A stretch of DNA of 64,000 nt, taken from positions 744,001 through 808,000 of the forward strand of contig FJUW01000001.1 in NCBI GenBank assembly GCA_900074885.1, read 5' to 3'. The notes beneath the pieces were generated by a model. It did not search any database. It was given only the letters and a program-made list of their open reading frames with translations, and was not told where the DNA came from. This document shows positions 10,719-23,178 of this stretch, in pieces. This stretch comes from Rhynchosporium graminicola (taxonomy: Eukaryota > Ascomycota > Leotiomycetes > Helotiales > Ploettnerulaceae). Position 1 is the first letter of the stretch; each line of letters opens with the position of its first letter. Made by a program: the position numbers and the translations under genes.

Positions 10719-12632
10719 ATGTCGAGTCTCGATGATTTATTCAAGGTACATGCAAAGCATTCCTTCTCTAGCCCACATACTAAAGTGATTTTCAGAAGCC
10801 GGCTATACCTAGCAATAAGAGGAAACTACAGGCATCGCGAGACCCAAGTCAGCTCCCCAAAGCTCCTTCACATTACAGCGGCCTGACATTACTAGATGAA
10901 ATATATAAGTCTGCGAAGCTTGCCTCGAATAGCCACGCGAAAAGTAACGGCAAGCAAACCACCGTTTCAGAAGAAGACAATGATATGGAAGCGGGTCCCT
11001 CCGCGCCGCCTGACGACGAAGAGGACTACAGTCCAGACATACCAGATGATGAGGAAGGCCGATTCTTCGGCGGCGGGGTCACAAAAGAAGAAAACGAGAT
11101 ACTAGACTACATGGACGGACAAGAATCTGCAGACGTTGAACCGGAGAAAATCAATTCATCCTGGCTGCGGAAAATGGCACTAAATTTTGAAAAGAAGATC
11201 TCGAAAAATGCGGAGCTTCGCGCGAAGTTTGAAGGGGACCCCCGAAAATTCATGGGCAGTGAGGCAGATTTGGATGCGGATTTGAAGGCGCTGAGTATCT
11301 TGACAGAGCACCCAGAGCTATATGGAGAGTTTGCAAAGCTGGGTTGTGTGGCAAGCTTAGTAGGACTGCTGGCACACGAGAATACTGATATCGCCATTGA
11401 CGCAGTAGAAATTATCAGCGAACTGACGGACGAAGATGTTGAAGCCGAGCAGAAGCAGTGGAATGAGATAGTTGACGCTATGGTCGAGGCGGATCTTCTG
11501 GACTTGTTAGTCTCAAATTTCACGAGATTTAACGAATCAAATGAGTCGGATCGTACCGGGGTTTACCATGCACTGAGTGTTCTGGAGAATCTTGCATCAA
11601 GAGTATCGTTGGCAGAGACAATCGGGCAGGATACGACGATAATGAAGTGGTTGCTTGATCGGATTTCGAAGAGGGAATCGTCCGTGTCACAAAACAAGCA
11701 ATATTCTGCAGAAGTATTGGCCATTCTATTGCAATCCTCGGCAATCAATCGACGAAAACTTTGCGAGTTGGATGGTGTGGACGCCATCCTTCAAATTTTG
11801 GCTGCTTACCGCAAGAGAGATCCTCTGAAGGGAACCGAAGAAGAAGAATTCGTGGAAGACATATTCGACTCGCTTACCTGCATTGTAGACGAACCAGAAG
11901 GAAAATTGAGTTTTATCGAGGCCGAAGGTGTCGAATTATGTCTCATCATGATCAAAGAAGGCAAAATGAGCAAATCTAGGGCCCTGCGGTTGATAGATCA
12001 TGCTCTGGGAGGCCAGAGTGGTGCAGAAGTATGCGAGAGATTAGTTGAGGCAGCCGGCTTAAAAGTCGTCTTTAGCATGTTTATGAAGAAGCAAGATGGA
12101 CAGACCACGGAACACCTTTTAGGCATTTTCTCTTCGCTTCTGAGATTACTGCCAGCGAATTCTGCGGGGAGGATACGGACACTGGCGAAATTCGTCGAGA
12201 AGGAATATGAGAAGTTGGGCAAGCTGGTCAGGCTCAGGAGGGACTACGCAGCCAGGCTAGATTCTGTGGATTCTGAAATCCGGGCTGAGCAGGCGAAAAT
12301 GAGTGCAGAGTCGAGAGAGGACATGGCGGATGAGTGGTTGGGAAGACGTCTCGATGCGGGGTTATTTTGCCTGCAGACCATTGACATTGTTTTGGCCTGG
12401 TTGGTTGCCGAAGATGATGGGGCAAAAAAGAAGATAGCAGATCTTCTTGCCGATCGGGACGAATCTTTGGCAGTGCTTAGAGAAACGATACAAGGTCTGT
12501 CTGCCCTCGATCAACTTTGACAGGGGTTGAAACTAATTGTGTATAGAGCAACTCGATACCATACTCGGCGATACCGAGGAGGAGACATGGACGAAAGATA
12601 TGCTGACTGCGTTGATTCAATTTTTGGTGTAA
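10719..12632 (+). CDS. CTNNBL1: beta-catenin-like protein 1 homologue (CTNNBL1), armadillo-repeat spliceosome-associated protein
   Basis: Nuclear protein of the Prp19/CDC5L-linked spliceosome in animals; the same role is inferred here. Exons 10719-10745, 10796-12494 and 12547-12632 encode 603 residues (human about 563). The nine-codon first exon (MSSLDDLFK) joins in frame to a basic stretch KPAIPSNKRK. An acidic stretch PDIPDDEEGRFFGGG precedes the family core SSWLRKMALNFEKKI, ILTEHPELYGEFA and helical armadillo repeats such as LVGLLAHENTDIAIDAVEIISELTDED. Without the last splice the frame would end at 12520 with GLSALDQL; splicing GTCTGT..TATAG instead gives EQLDTILGD and ends ALIQFLV, which resembles the family's C terminus better, and a CTAAT branch-like site lies in the intron. 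I prefer the spliced end, with moderate certainty. Confidence 0.9.
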
Positions 12633-14376
12633 CCAATTGAGAGCAATATAGCAAATATTTCCGTTGTTCTGCTTGGTTGGATCACCGAGAATGTTTCTCG
12701 CTTGCTGCATCGTGTATGTACTGACTCGCCTAGTCACTGTGTTGCTAATATGTATCCCGTACCGATCAATGATTTGTTAGGACGCTCTAATACATAAGGC
12801 CGTGTCCCAATCCCCTTTGGACCTCACAGGATATCGTCTTCAAGACTGGGGGATTGTTATCTCTGCCTGAATTTGTCTCTCAACCTCACATTCCTTATCA
12901 CTTATGGTATCTGTCCCTGAAGTCCACATCAGACATGCAATAGCGAGCGATGCACGAAAATACCAAGTTATCTAGTTCATCCGTTCCCGGCTACCTTTCA
13001 ACCAAACAGACCCATCGGCCAATGCAGAGAATGCAAGGCTGAAGAGCCTGTGGGTCTGGCTACTGCGCCTGGCATTCCTCTTGCTTACTACTTGACCGCA
13101 TGCCAACCGGAAAGTAGATCGATTGACAGCGATGAAGTTGCTTGCCGGTGCGAGACTGTATCCCTTCGTCTGCGGAGGAATAGTGGTACTTCTTAATCTC
13201 ACGGAGAAGCAAGTATCGCGTATTCTTTATGTTGACAGACACAATGGTGCACAGACATAGTTCTGGTGTAATCACCTGCCGACCGATCGAATGAAAACGA
13301 CTAATCAGATCCACCACCGACTACCAGTCGGGGGCTAGGTCATGTGGTGGATCTGGGGGGAGTACGAAACCGACGATTATACCTTAGGTACCTATGTACT
13401 TACCTAAATCCAGTGATATGCTGACAGCCTTCCCTTAGTAGTCAGTCCCCTTGCGAAGTTAGCAGTCCCCTTTTGCATGCGGCTCTTCGGAGGGATGCCG
13501 GTACCTTCCTTGCCTCGCGTGCCATTACAAGTACAAGTCAGTTTGAGGTCAACCACATCATCCACAGAGAGTTACGATTTCGACACGAGACGAGCTCAAA
13601 GCTTCAAAGGCATGGTTACGGTGGTACCTGCTTTCATCACACGGCATGAGGCTATCATATGGGCGCCACTATGATCTATACATAATCACTATTGATTCAT
13701 AAACACGTATCATACAGGTAAGACACGTTTGACCACATTACAAACGTTTCGTCCCGATGGCTCATTTGTTCACGCCACATGAACCGGGTTGTTGGAGGGA
13801 AACCGGCAAAATGAGGCTCTGCTTGCTGAGATCTGTGTTCCGTGCTGATCCACATGGTGCTGTTCTGTGCTGTCAGCTTGAGGGACCGGGAGATTTGTTA
13901 CAAACTAAGGTACTTGCTCTACTCACTACCAACTAGGTTTAGCCCTAAATATGTATACTTGCCTTGTCTTGCATTACCATGCACTATCAATTCTCCCTGC
14001 CTTGCCCTGTTATCTCCTTTGGGCCAAATCCACTGGTTGCAGGACTGGGATTCCCACACTCCGTTTTCTCACCGCAGTTATGCACTCCAGTACCACTCCA
14101 GTGGTTGAGCCTCACTTCTAGTTTTCATTATAAGCTTCATATGGCAACACTACCGAAATGTGTCCATCACTCTTTATCCGCCTTACCGGTTTCTCACTTC
14201 GCCACCAGTGATCACTTCGCCCTACCGGAGCAGCATCTGCAAAGGTCAGTTGTATAAACCACTACATATTTGCTTTTTCGTATCGATGTAATCTCTCATC
14301 AAAGATATTTTCGATTCATGACTGACCTCTATTCTTCGAGTTATAGACGAATTACATCAACTTGTGTTAGTGTCCA
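12633..14376. other. intergenic, no gene seen
   Basis: About 1.7 kb with only short, mutually overlapping open frames and no recognisable protein. A cluster of GGTACCTA/TACCTA-like motifs lies at 13381-13410. Confidence 0.45.
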
Positions 14377-16755
14377 ATGTGTAGTTTGGACAACTTACCC
14401 TACGAAGTACTTGCAAAATGTTGCAGATAATCTCAGTTTCGACGACTTTTTCAGTCTTGGACTCAGTAGAAGAGACTTTCTTTTCCTCCTCACAGAAGAG
14501 CGAATATGCAAATCATTCGTCCAGGTAAGAGCTGCAACGCGTACATATGCGCTGCGTCTCTGACCAACATCAGATATTCATCTGCTGACTGGCCTAAAAC
14601 AAGACTAAACACTCAAATGAGGCCTGTGCAGCGGTGAAAAAGGGTGGCGGTTATGCGCGGGATCTTAGAATTGCGGCCCAGAGGCGTGATGCTCTTTCTT
14701 CCGCTCATCCGTTCGTGATAGCTACTATTGGCTTTTGTGATGCATATGTATACAGCAAAGGAACTCTATGCTACATACTTGATGACCGAGTACGACTTTT
14801 GGATCTACACCTTTCAGCTCGAGAAGGGTTGGTAGTCAGCATTCCCGGGCTTCTTGCTAAAGCCCATTCTGATATCGGCGACAACAACAAGGGCAAGTTC
14901 AAGTGTCTTTACTACTCGAACGGGATACTGGCATGTCTGTACGAGTCTTCTAGCGACGACTCGCCGGCGTGGTTGATAGCCTTCTATATCAAGAGTAAGA
15001 AGATTCTCATGACTCATGAATTGGAATCAAAAGACAAGATATTTGCGCGTCATAATTCACAGCACCTATACTACGGAACGCATTCAGAAATGGGAACCGA
15101 TGGTTACAAGAAATGGATTATCCAAGGCTACGGATACAGGACAAGAAAGTGGTACGATCACAAGGTATATTTAGCAGACATGGTAGGTTCAGAGATCGAT
15201 TCCACGATCTGCTTTGAACTTTACGAGTACCATTTTTACGCACTTTCAAATCAGACATCTTTCGAAAGTGAAAGGGATTGACTGGACATCTTCCTACCAT
15301 TGTGTCCGAATCCCTTTGAACTCTCCTTACAAGGCCCTAGATGAGAGAACAGATAATGAAAGTATGTGGAAGAGACAACACCAAGAAGGTCCGATCAATG
15401 ACCGTTGGACCAGTTTGCGCTTAGACGAAGACGAGATAACTGGGATCTGAAGATTATTGAGGGCTGGAGAGAATGGTACAAAGGATGCAGCAAGAGTCAA
15501 CGGACTTTTTATACCACAGACATCATATTTCCAGTAGTTGTGAAAGACGATGAGAAGTCTGGCCTTCTGCCAGATGCTATCCTCCAGGATCCGGACGTTG
15601 TCACTCCGACTACCTCTTTGTGGATTCATGCGGCATCTTCGGATGAAACAGTAGCAGCCGAAGCCTCTCCATCCTCTACAGCAGACCCAAGCATAACCTC
15701 TGTTTCATCTGCACATATCTTGGCAAGCACTGTAGAGTCCAGTTTAATGGTGGATATGCAAGGTACCTCAGAGTTCCCCGATGTGCCACTACGCAAATTG
15801 ATTCAAAAGGACGACAAGCCGCATCACATGCGCACGCCCGAAAGAAGTCCAGATAGAACGCATCCTGGTAACGACGGATCTGCACAGCCAACACACACTT
15901 TGGCCAAGTCACGGGTCCGCACATATCACACATCTTGCAGCACGTTTCTTGACCTGGTCGATGAACCTCATCCAGACGATTGGCAAGGCAAGCAACGTCT
16001 TCGGCTAAGAGCAGGATCTCGAAAGCTCGGCTCGCCGCTCCTCGATAGATCGGGATTCATTCGAGGGCCAGATCCTAATCTTAATATCGCTCTGGAGGAA
16101 ATGTATAAAGTGCCGCCAAGCAGCTACTGGCTGAAAGGTCAAGATCTGTCTCGGCCTGGCGAACACGATGATGCGCCTTACAGGCTCATGAATCTTCCTT
16201 CACACCTGGGCAATGTAGAAGACGATGGACGAGAGAAGCCTAGACTACATGAAAATAAGTTGCGATCAACCCAGAGTTTAACCTTCGTGGGTTTCGAACC
16301 ATCTATCAATCTAGTTGGTCTAAAGCAATGGGATGGGGTCAAACAATGGGGTGATCTATCGGGAAGCAGAAAGGCGTGGGTGGAGGCCCCATATAGACGG
16401 TTGTGCAACTGGCTATAGCCACTCCTCGGCTTTTCGGGAATGGCAAAATGGCAAGGAGGAAGAAGAGGATGGGGAGAGGGAGATGGTGGGGGTCGGAGGT
16501 AATGTGGAAGAAGCCCACACGACAGTCACTATCGATGTCAAGGGCAAAAGAAAAGCAGTAGCTGGAAGCTTCGAGCCTATGAGGTATACCAGTGATGGCT
16601 ACGCGAACGTCAATCTTGTCGAGGGCGTCCCTACATATGCAGGAGGGTATGAATGCAGTGGATGGGTATGGCGTGATAAAGCTGTGTACCGTGACACTGG
16701 CCTTGGTTTGTATATGGGAAGGGACAGGAAGAAAGACAGCGACCAAGCGGTCTGA
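14377..16755 (+). pseudogene. F-box protein gene broken by about four frameshifts
   Basis: The intact ancestor would be an adaptor recruiting targets to an SCF ubiquitin ligase. The ATG at 14377 starts MCSLDNLPYEVLAK, the first half of an F-box. The rest (NLSFDDFFSLGLSRRDF) follows in the next frame, so one base is out of register near 14411-14418. A normal-looking intron (14525-14603) leads to TKHSNEACAAVKKGGGYAR. The frame shifts again near 15264 (from NQTSFE to IDWTSSYHCV), near 15440 (from LRLDED to DLKIIEGWREWY) and probably near 16400, after which a frame runs to 16755. No intron with GT..AG ends can bridge these points. The neighbouring genes read cleanly for kilobases, so sequencing error is a weaker explanation, though several breaks touch short runs of A or G. 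The family as a whole is a conserved fungal F-box group. Confidence 0.75.
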
Positions 16756-17854
16756 TGGACTTGCTTCCTCTGTCCTGGCGTGGGGGTGCATAGACTTCTG
16801 TTCACTCGAGTGAAAAAGTCGCTTAGGGTAGGGGTAAGAAATCAATGGTAGCAAAGAGCATATCAAGAACAATACTACACGCCTCGCACATATGTGTCAA
16901 GTTACCAAGTAATGATCCGACATTAGTAGCTAGTAGATACATGCGTCACTATCAGCGAATGAAGTGCAGCTCCCAAAACACTGGCGAGAGTATCTGCCTC
17001 TGCTTCTCGCAAGAAGCATACCCACTAAAATTCCTTTGAAAAGCCGAGCCTCGTCCTGCCCCTCCAGTAGGGCGTTGAAGTCTGCCCTAAGTAGTGTGAA
17101 ACTTGCAAGACCAAGACGAGACAGAAGCGAGGCGAAATGGCTGGCTGCATGCTCATTGATCAGACGCCCGAGCATTATGAATGAATAGAAAAGAATGTGC
17201 GTGCATGCATGCAATCAATAAATGCAGACGGAAGGTTCCGGAGATAGATGCTGTTGGATTTGGGCATTGACAAATGAAATGGCCGTAAGTTCTTCCACCA
17301 GAGTCAAGCAATCGATACATGCAAAGGCAAAGGAATTCGGAAAGCTTCATCAGCCATGCCGTGGGGAAACTCGAGGCTAATTCTGCCTCGTGCTGTTTGG
17401 CTCGGCTGCATAGGTAGGTAGGTTGATGCGGAGTGTTCGTGCTATGTGTTTATCAAGAGCTGCATCAGTGCTGCATGGAATCAGAGGGCTCGTACCCACC
17501 CAGAACATTGAACACATTGAAAGACAAGCCTCGTATCGAGGTACGCATGCATCTTCTTTAACCGGATATGCTTTCCGGACGGTAGCCTCTTGTAAGTCTC
17601 AAGCCATCGACTTTCCGCAGCATTTGGATGATAATGCAGTTGTCTAGTGTAATCACTAGTTGCTATTAAGTAGGATACTCTCTATTCCTGTTCCAATACC
17701 ATGCACCACTCCAACAATATGAATCAGCCTCTCTGGCTCTGGAAGCTTTACTCTCTTTCAAGAGTAAAAGACAGCCTCATGGAATGCCCTTGCATCTTAG
17801 GCTTCCGACACTGATCCGCGCCATATTTGATAATCCATCCGCTATAGCCGCTAT
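16756..17854. other. intergenic, no gene seen
   Basis: About 1.1 kb between the 3' end of the F-box pseudogene and the 3' end of the convergent BAR-SH3 gene. Only short open frames without domain signals are present; CATGCATGCAATC repeats of low complexity occur near 17205. Confidence 0.45.
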
Positions 17855-19342
17855 TTAATTGAGCTTCACGTAGTTTCCTATGATCAATCGAGTCAGTACA
17901 GGATAATACCTCCATCAATATCCGTGCTTGAAGCTCACCTGGAAACTGCCCTTGTCTTCCCTTGACCTTTCCTATCCACCACTCATTCTCGTTGTTTGTT
18001 TTTGTCACAATCTCAATCACATCTCCAGTCGTGAAGCTCAGGTCTCCCTCGGCCTGAGCCTCGTAATCGTAGAGCGCAGTGACGGTTTCAACAGCTGGAA
18101 CTCCACTGAGCCTCGATGGTTTTGGCTTCGGAGGCGGTGGAGCAGGCCCTTTTGCTTTCGCTGCGGAGCCCCATGTAGGACCGCTTGCAGTCGAGTTTGC
18201 CTGGACTATTGATGTTTTCTCATCGCCATATGTGGATGACAGTGTATTAGATGAATATGGTGGTGGTGCGGCCTCGTCGTCTGTTGTTGACTTCCGTGTA
18301 GGAGGAGCTCCAATAAGTTTGGGACTGGCCTTACCTTCCAAAGCATACTTCGAACCTACGGCAGGTCTTCCAGGAGGACGCTTTGCACCTGTTGTCTTAA
18401 ACTTCACAATGGATAAAGCTTCCGCCTTTTCTTGAATATCACCGCGAGCCGCGTGGAACCCTTCCTCGACGTCGAGCTGAAGGTTGAAATACCCAATGTC
18501 GCATCCTTGCATCTTCTCGTGGAGGGTGTAGAATACATTCAGTTGCATGTAATAGAAAGATTGGAACAATGGGCGGATAAACTCTCGTTCGAGCGCGAAT
18601 AATTTAGGAAGCTCGTCCTTGAGTAAGTCGTTGAAGTAGTTGAACTCTTGGGTCGATTGTTCCACATCATTCTCAGCCTTATACATAGCCTTCTCGTCCT
18701 TCAAGGTCTTCTCCTTCTTGTCTTGCAGCTTCTTTAGGGTCGCTCGATGTCTGTCATAGTCCAGCTGTTTGTGCTGTCGCTTGACGGCAGACTTTCTTAT
18801 GACTTTGATGATCTCCAATAGCTCGTCTGCGGGTCGGATAACTCTCGTCTCAATCATTTCCAGCTCAGGTTGGAGCGTAGCCAGCAGATCCCTACATATC
18901 GCCTCATATTCCTCGCAAGCTCGAATTCCTTCCGGGTTGCCTTCGGATATGATAGAGTCTGGATCGGACACTCTTCCTGAGATGGGTTTGTAGATTTCGG
19001 CAATGGCTTGCGAGAACTCGATCTGATGCGTCATCATACCTAGATCCTTGGTTAGAGTTGTTCCGAGAGGTCTTCGCGGTCCCTACCATTGATTGCATCA
19101 AAATATTTCTTGCTCTCGTCGTGCAGCTTCTTGGTCTCCTTCTCAAGCTCGTCAAACCGCCGTTCACTATCAAGATAAATCGCATCCTTGGTCTGCTCTC
19201 CGATGTTAAATCGACTTTTTAGAACCTGTGGCGCCTGTGGTGTGATGTTGTTAGCAGAGGTATTCGCAATTCTGCTGGAGAAGGAGGGCCTTTGGCGGCA
19301 TCTTACGCGGATCACCGACTTCTGAAAGCCTTTGAAGCTCAT
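17855..19342 (-). CDS. RVS167: BAR-SH3 amphiphysin-like protein, Rvs167/Hob1 homologue
   Basis: Membrane-curving adaptor acting in endocytosis and actin patch function, usually with an Rvs161 partner. Four exons, 19342-19307, 19234-19087, 19039-17939 and 17877-17855, give 435 residues. The N terminus [12 protein letters not shown] joins to [20 protein letters not shown], the start of a BAR domain (about residues 10-230) with helices such as [20 protein letters not shown] and [11 protein letters not shown] Pro-rich linker ([11 protein letters not shown]) follows, then an SH3 domain at about 375-432: [34 protein letters not shown]. The last exon of 23 bases supplies the conserved NYV and the stop; without it the frame would run into an unrelated tail. 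Fungal family members are of similar length. Confidence 0.93.
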
Positions 19343-20227
19343 CTTCAGCTGATTGCTTGCCTTGTTGGCAAATAAGAATATGTAGTCGTGCTCCGTGAGA
19401 TTGTTTTATGGTCGTGGTTTTGAACTCGCCGTGGTGGAGGGGTGAGGCCGTCGTCATAGGACGGGGATGGAATGGTGGCTGAGTCTGAGTCTCCAGGCAG
19501 GTAGAGTCTTGGTATTGGTATATTTATAATGACTGGCAACAGTGAAATGATTTTATGGGTATGGTATGGCATGAATAAATGAATCCCTCGAAGAGACGTA
19601 GAACCGAAATCTATTGTTTATCATCTCTCAGAAGAGCAGCTCCGAATAGCTTCACCAGCGAGCCTTGTAGGCACTCACTCTACTACCTGGTGCTCCATCC
19701 GTCTTCTCGAAGTCCTTCCTGCCCCGCGAAGCCCCAACAATCAACTTAGCTGGTACCTAGGTACCTATAGGTACATTATGCAAGATGCAAGACCTGAAGT
19801 AGTGACTTTCCATAGTTACCTTGTTCACGACCTATAACAGCAAATACCTACCTCATACAGGTACACTGTAGTAACCCTAGTATAATATGATATGGTGAAA
19901 TCCCCAATTGTATTAGGTAGCTGAAGTAGATATGAGTACTTATAGTTACCTAGGTAAGTAGGTAGATGGGTAGGTAAAGTCTAGTGCAGCGGCGCTGGCG
20001 CTTCCGCTTCTATGGATTTAGGTACCTAGTCCTAGGTAGGTACCCAGCTACCCAGCTACCTTACCTCTAGCCTATCTATCTTAGGTAATCAAGCAATGAG
20101 CCGCCCCGCTCTTTTATGTTTTGCCTCTTGCTCGCTTCAGGGAATGCACCAGCTATATTGTCGCCTCCATCTCGATGGAGACTTCTTAACAGAGCTCAAC
20201 TACAACCAGTTGGGTACGATCAACATC
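19343..20227. promoter_or_regulatory. divergent intergenic region rich in CCTAGGTA/GGTACCTA motifs
   Basis: This 885-base gap separates the starts of the BAR-SH3 gene (minus) and NFS1 (plus). From about 19750 to 20090 it is packed with short palindromic words built on TACCTAGGTA and GGTACCTA, plus TAGGTAGGTA and CAGCTACC tandems. The same words occur singly in other intergenic parts of this window and I did not see them clustered in coding exons. A binding-site array or a spreading simple repeat are both possible. Confidence 0.55.
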
Positions 20228-22023
20228 ATGTCAAGCATAGCTTCCACTTCACTGCGCCAGGCATCGCGCCTGTGTATGAGGCAGTCAGCGAAATCTGCAG
20301 GACTCTTGAGAAGTTCCGGAGCAGTTCGACCCTCGGGCATGTCAGCACAAAGGACCGCGAGGAGGGGATACGTCTCCGAAACGAAGAAGGACAGCGCGCA
20401 GGTCAATGTCGATACGACCATTCGAGCGGACCAAAAGGCTTTCTTCGCGGAGACAGGAAAGCTCCCGGAGAACCAGGCTGTCCCAGGCACTATGGTCAAT
20501 GCAGACGCAATGATGAGCCCGATGGCAGGTATGACTTTTCTGTATCAGAGAAACAACTTTTGTCTAACCATCAACAGGTGTATTGAAGCAAGCTACTATT
20601 ATGGACGAAGGCCAACGACCAATCTACCTTGATATGCAAGCCACAACTCCTTTGGATCCCCGTGTACTTGACGCCATGCTCCCTTTCTACGCTGGACTCT
20701 ACGGTAATCCGCACTCGAGAACCCATGCTTATGGATGGGAGACCGACAAAGCTGTTGAGGAAGCTCGCGAACACGTTGCGAATCTTATCGGCGCTGATCC
20801 AAAGGAGATCATATTTACTAGCGGTGCAACTGAGAGCAACAATATGAGTGTCAAGGGCGTGGCAAGATTTTTTGGTCGAAATGGGGGGAAGAAGAAGCAT
20901 ATCGTCACGACTCAGACAGAACACAAATGTGTCCTGGACAGTTGTCGGCATTTGGAAAACGAAGGATTTGACATCACATACCTTCCAGTCCAGACCAGTG
21001 GTCTGATAGATATGACGGAACTCGAGAATGCGATACGACCCGGAGAGACTGCCATTGTCAGCATCATGTCCGTCAACAACGAGATTGGTGTAATTCAACC
21101 TCTTGAGGAGATCGGAAAGCTCTGCAGAGTAAACAAGGTCTTCTTCCATACGGATGGAGCCCAGGCAGTTGGCAAAATTCCTATGGATGTGAATAAGATG
21201 CACATTGACCTGATGTCGATATCATCGCACAAGATTTATGGACCCAAAGGAATGGGAGCATGCTATGTTCGAAGACGGCCTCGTGTCAGAATCGACCCCA
21301 TCATCAGTGGTGGAGGGCAAGAAAGAGGATTAAGAAGTGGCACTCTTGCACCTGCATTAGTGGTCGGCTTTGGAGAGGCTTGCCGGATAGCAAAGGAGGA
21401 GATGACTGTGAGTATCTGTCCATCTATTATGAGTTCTATCTTGTGTGATGATCTGCTTTTACATATGCATGGCTTTCCTAGTGACTTCCTTGCTTGCAAG
21501 TCGAGGTTTCCTTGACGACACACAGTACCTTTTCTGACAATGATCCATCTACTCTAACCTTGAAACTCTTTTTCAAGGACAGTGGCTAATATCTCCCCAG
21601 TATGATTCAAAACGGGTAAAAATGCTCTCCGACAAACTTCTCAAGGGTCTTTTGTCAATGGAGCACACCGCACAAAATGGCGATACTGAGAAATTCTATC
21701 CTGGCTGCGTCAACGTCTCGTTTTCTTACGTTGAAGGCGAGTCACTTCTGATGGCTCTTAAGGACATCGCACTTTCATCAGGCAGTGCATGCACTTCAGC
21801 CTCTTTGGAACCCAGTTATGTTCTACGAGCTCTCGGCAGCAGTGATGAAAATGCACACAGCAGTATCAGGTTTGGTATCGGAAGATTCACAACTGAGAGC
21901 GAGATTGATTACGTTTTGAAGGCGGTTAAGGAGCGAGTGACCTTTTTGAGAGAGTTGAGTCCTCTTTGGGAACTTGTACAAGATGGTATTCCGCTGGAAA
22001 GTATAGAGTGGAGCCAACACTGA
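20228..22023 (+). CDS. NFS1: mitochondrial cysteine desulfurase Nfs1
   Basis: PLP enzyme that takes sulfur from cysteine for Fe-S cluster assembly in the mitochondrial matrix with Isd11 and Isu. Exons 20228-20528, 20578-21407 and 21601-22023 encode 517 residues. The first 60 or so are Arg/Ser/Ala-rich with few acids ([18 protein letters not shown]), a mitochondrial targeting sequence. The catalytic part begins [17 protein letters not shown]. The PLP lysine is in [12 protein letters not shown] (about Lys319) and the persulfide cysteine in the loop [10 protein letters not shown] (about Cys441). [33 protein letters not shown] and [10 protein letters not shown] are also family hallmarks, and the end is SIEWSQH as in other Nfs1 proteins. 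I started at the ATG at 20228 because it opens the targeting sequence; an in-frame ATG at 20096 adds a stretch without family character. Confidence 0.96.
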
Positions 22024-22501
22024 TTGAAGTTCGCACTGGACACGCACTGACATACGGATGGAATGGGATGGGATGGTTTAGCTCAGGAGTTACGTGGCAA
22101 TGATTTGGGTGGGATAACCATATGTAGCAATATTAGCAGATTGACGTTTGAACGAATGCGATCGTCGTGCAGATATGTGCATACTTCTCTTTACCCATGT
22201 ATATCGTTCCTGAGTCTTTGCAGCTTCATAAAAAGTTGAGATCCATTAATACAAGAACTCCAGTAATGCATTCGTACCCATGTACTCGCACATGATATGT
22301 TCCGCCAGAGCCCATCCGTCGATCCAGCTTTGGAGAGTCGTCCATTTTGCCTTATTTTACACGTGAACATCCCTGTTCAACTATTCGCACATTGTCTGTC
22401 GTCTGCATACCTCGCTCCTTCCTGAAATATCCTTTCCTTTACAGGCTGTGACAAGACCCGTTAGATATGATCCTTAATCTAACAGCACAGCACGTTCGAA
22501 C
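22024..22501. other. convergent intergenic region
   Basis: About 480 bases between the 3' ends of NFS1 (plus) and TOM6 (minus). It should hold both transcript ends; a GGAATGGGATGGGATGG run lies at 22059-22075. No gene was seen. Confidence 0.45.
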
Positions 22502-22852
22502 TTACTCGGGAAGAATGTATTCTGCCCACGAACTTGAAAAAAATGCAACGGCAACCTATGAAGTCATGTTAGTGAGGTTCTTGATCGTTCCATTTTGCCC
22601 ATAAATTCATGCCCCAGCCAACACAACTCAACAGGAAAGCAGCCCATGCCAAGTCTCGAGGACGTTCCTGAATATGCGAGCTCTTTCTTGTTTTGACCGA
22701 GGATAGAGAAAGCTTACTCCAAAGGCAGCGACGCTCCTTACGACACTGGCGTTCTCGGTTGAGGTGATTGCATTGTATGCTTCGGAGAAATAGCCCTTGG
22801 GTGCTGGGCGGCGAGGATCAGCTCGGGCGATTTGTTGACGTTTTGGAGCCAT
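22502..22852 (-). CDS. TOM6: mitochondrial outer-membrane translocase small subunit Tom6
   Basis: Two exons, 22852-22718 and 22555-22502, give 62 residues, matching fungal Tom6, which stabilises the TOM core complex. Exon 1 reads MAPKRQQIARADPRRP, a basic cytosolic segment, then YNAITSTENASVVRSVAAFG. Exon 2 adds VAVAFFSSSWAEYILPE and the stop, completing a single membrane segment with the typical SSSWAE-LLP ending. The 162-base intron is GTAAGC..CATAG. Reading through the donor instead gives a hydrophilic tail ending LLSC, which does not fit the family. Placement is tail-to-tail with NFS1, with no sign of co-transcription. The gene is easily missed because neither exon alone is long. Confidence 0.85.
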
Positions 22853-23178
22853 TTTATAGGTCTGGTTGAGAACTTTGGTCAAGGATCGAGGCTGGCAGAA
22901 CCGAGGATGGCAGAATCGAGAGAGGTATGTGAAGGTGCGGTTGCGGCTGGAAATGTTCTACGTTAAGGAGCTTCCAAACTTTTGGGCTGGTTCTGCAGGG
23001 ATGCCGGAGCTTCACACGTGATCCATAACATGTAAATGAACAGGGGTTGACATCACTTCGTCGTTCCTTGCTGCTTCAGTCTTTGAACTTTCATTCTCCC
23101 TGTGTGAATGTAAAGGGAGGCATGTCCTTCTTGTCAGGATTCTTGAGATTATGGATTCTACAGTCAACAACTTGAAAT
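22853..23178. promoter_or_regulatory. shared divergent upstream region
   Basis: This 326-base gap separates the starts of TOM6 (minus) and the gene at 23179 (plus) and must contain both promoters. No named motif was recognised. Confidence 0.4.

Noticed and set aside
11107..12222. Minus-strand open frames opposite CTNNBL1
   Set aside because: They are antisense shadows of a clearly coding exon.
13842..14257. Overlapping plus-strand open frames of 88 and 97 codons
   Set aside because: Pyrimidine-rich intergenic DNA gives long frames by chance; no start context, domain or partner exon.
14411..14430. A 20-base intron GTACTTGC..TTGCAG to explain the first F-box frame break
   Set aside because: Far shorter than any functional fungal intron and lacks a branch point.
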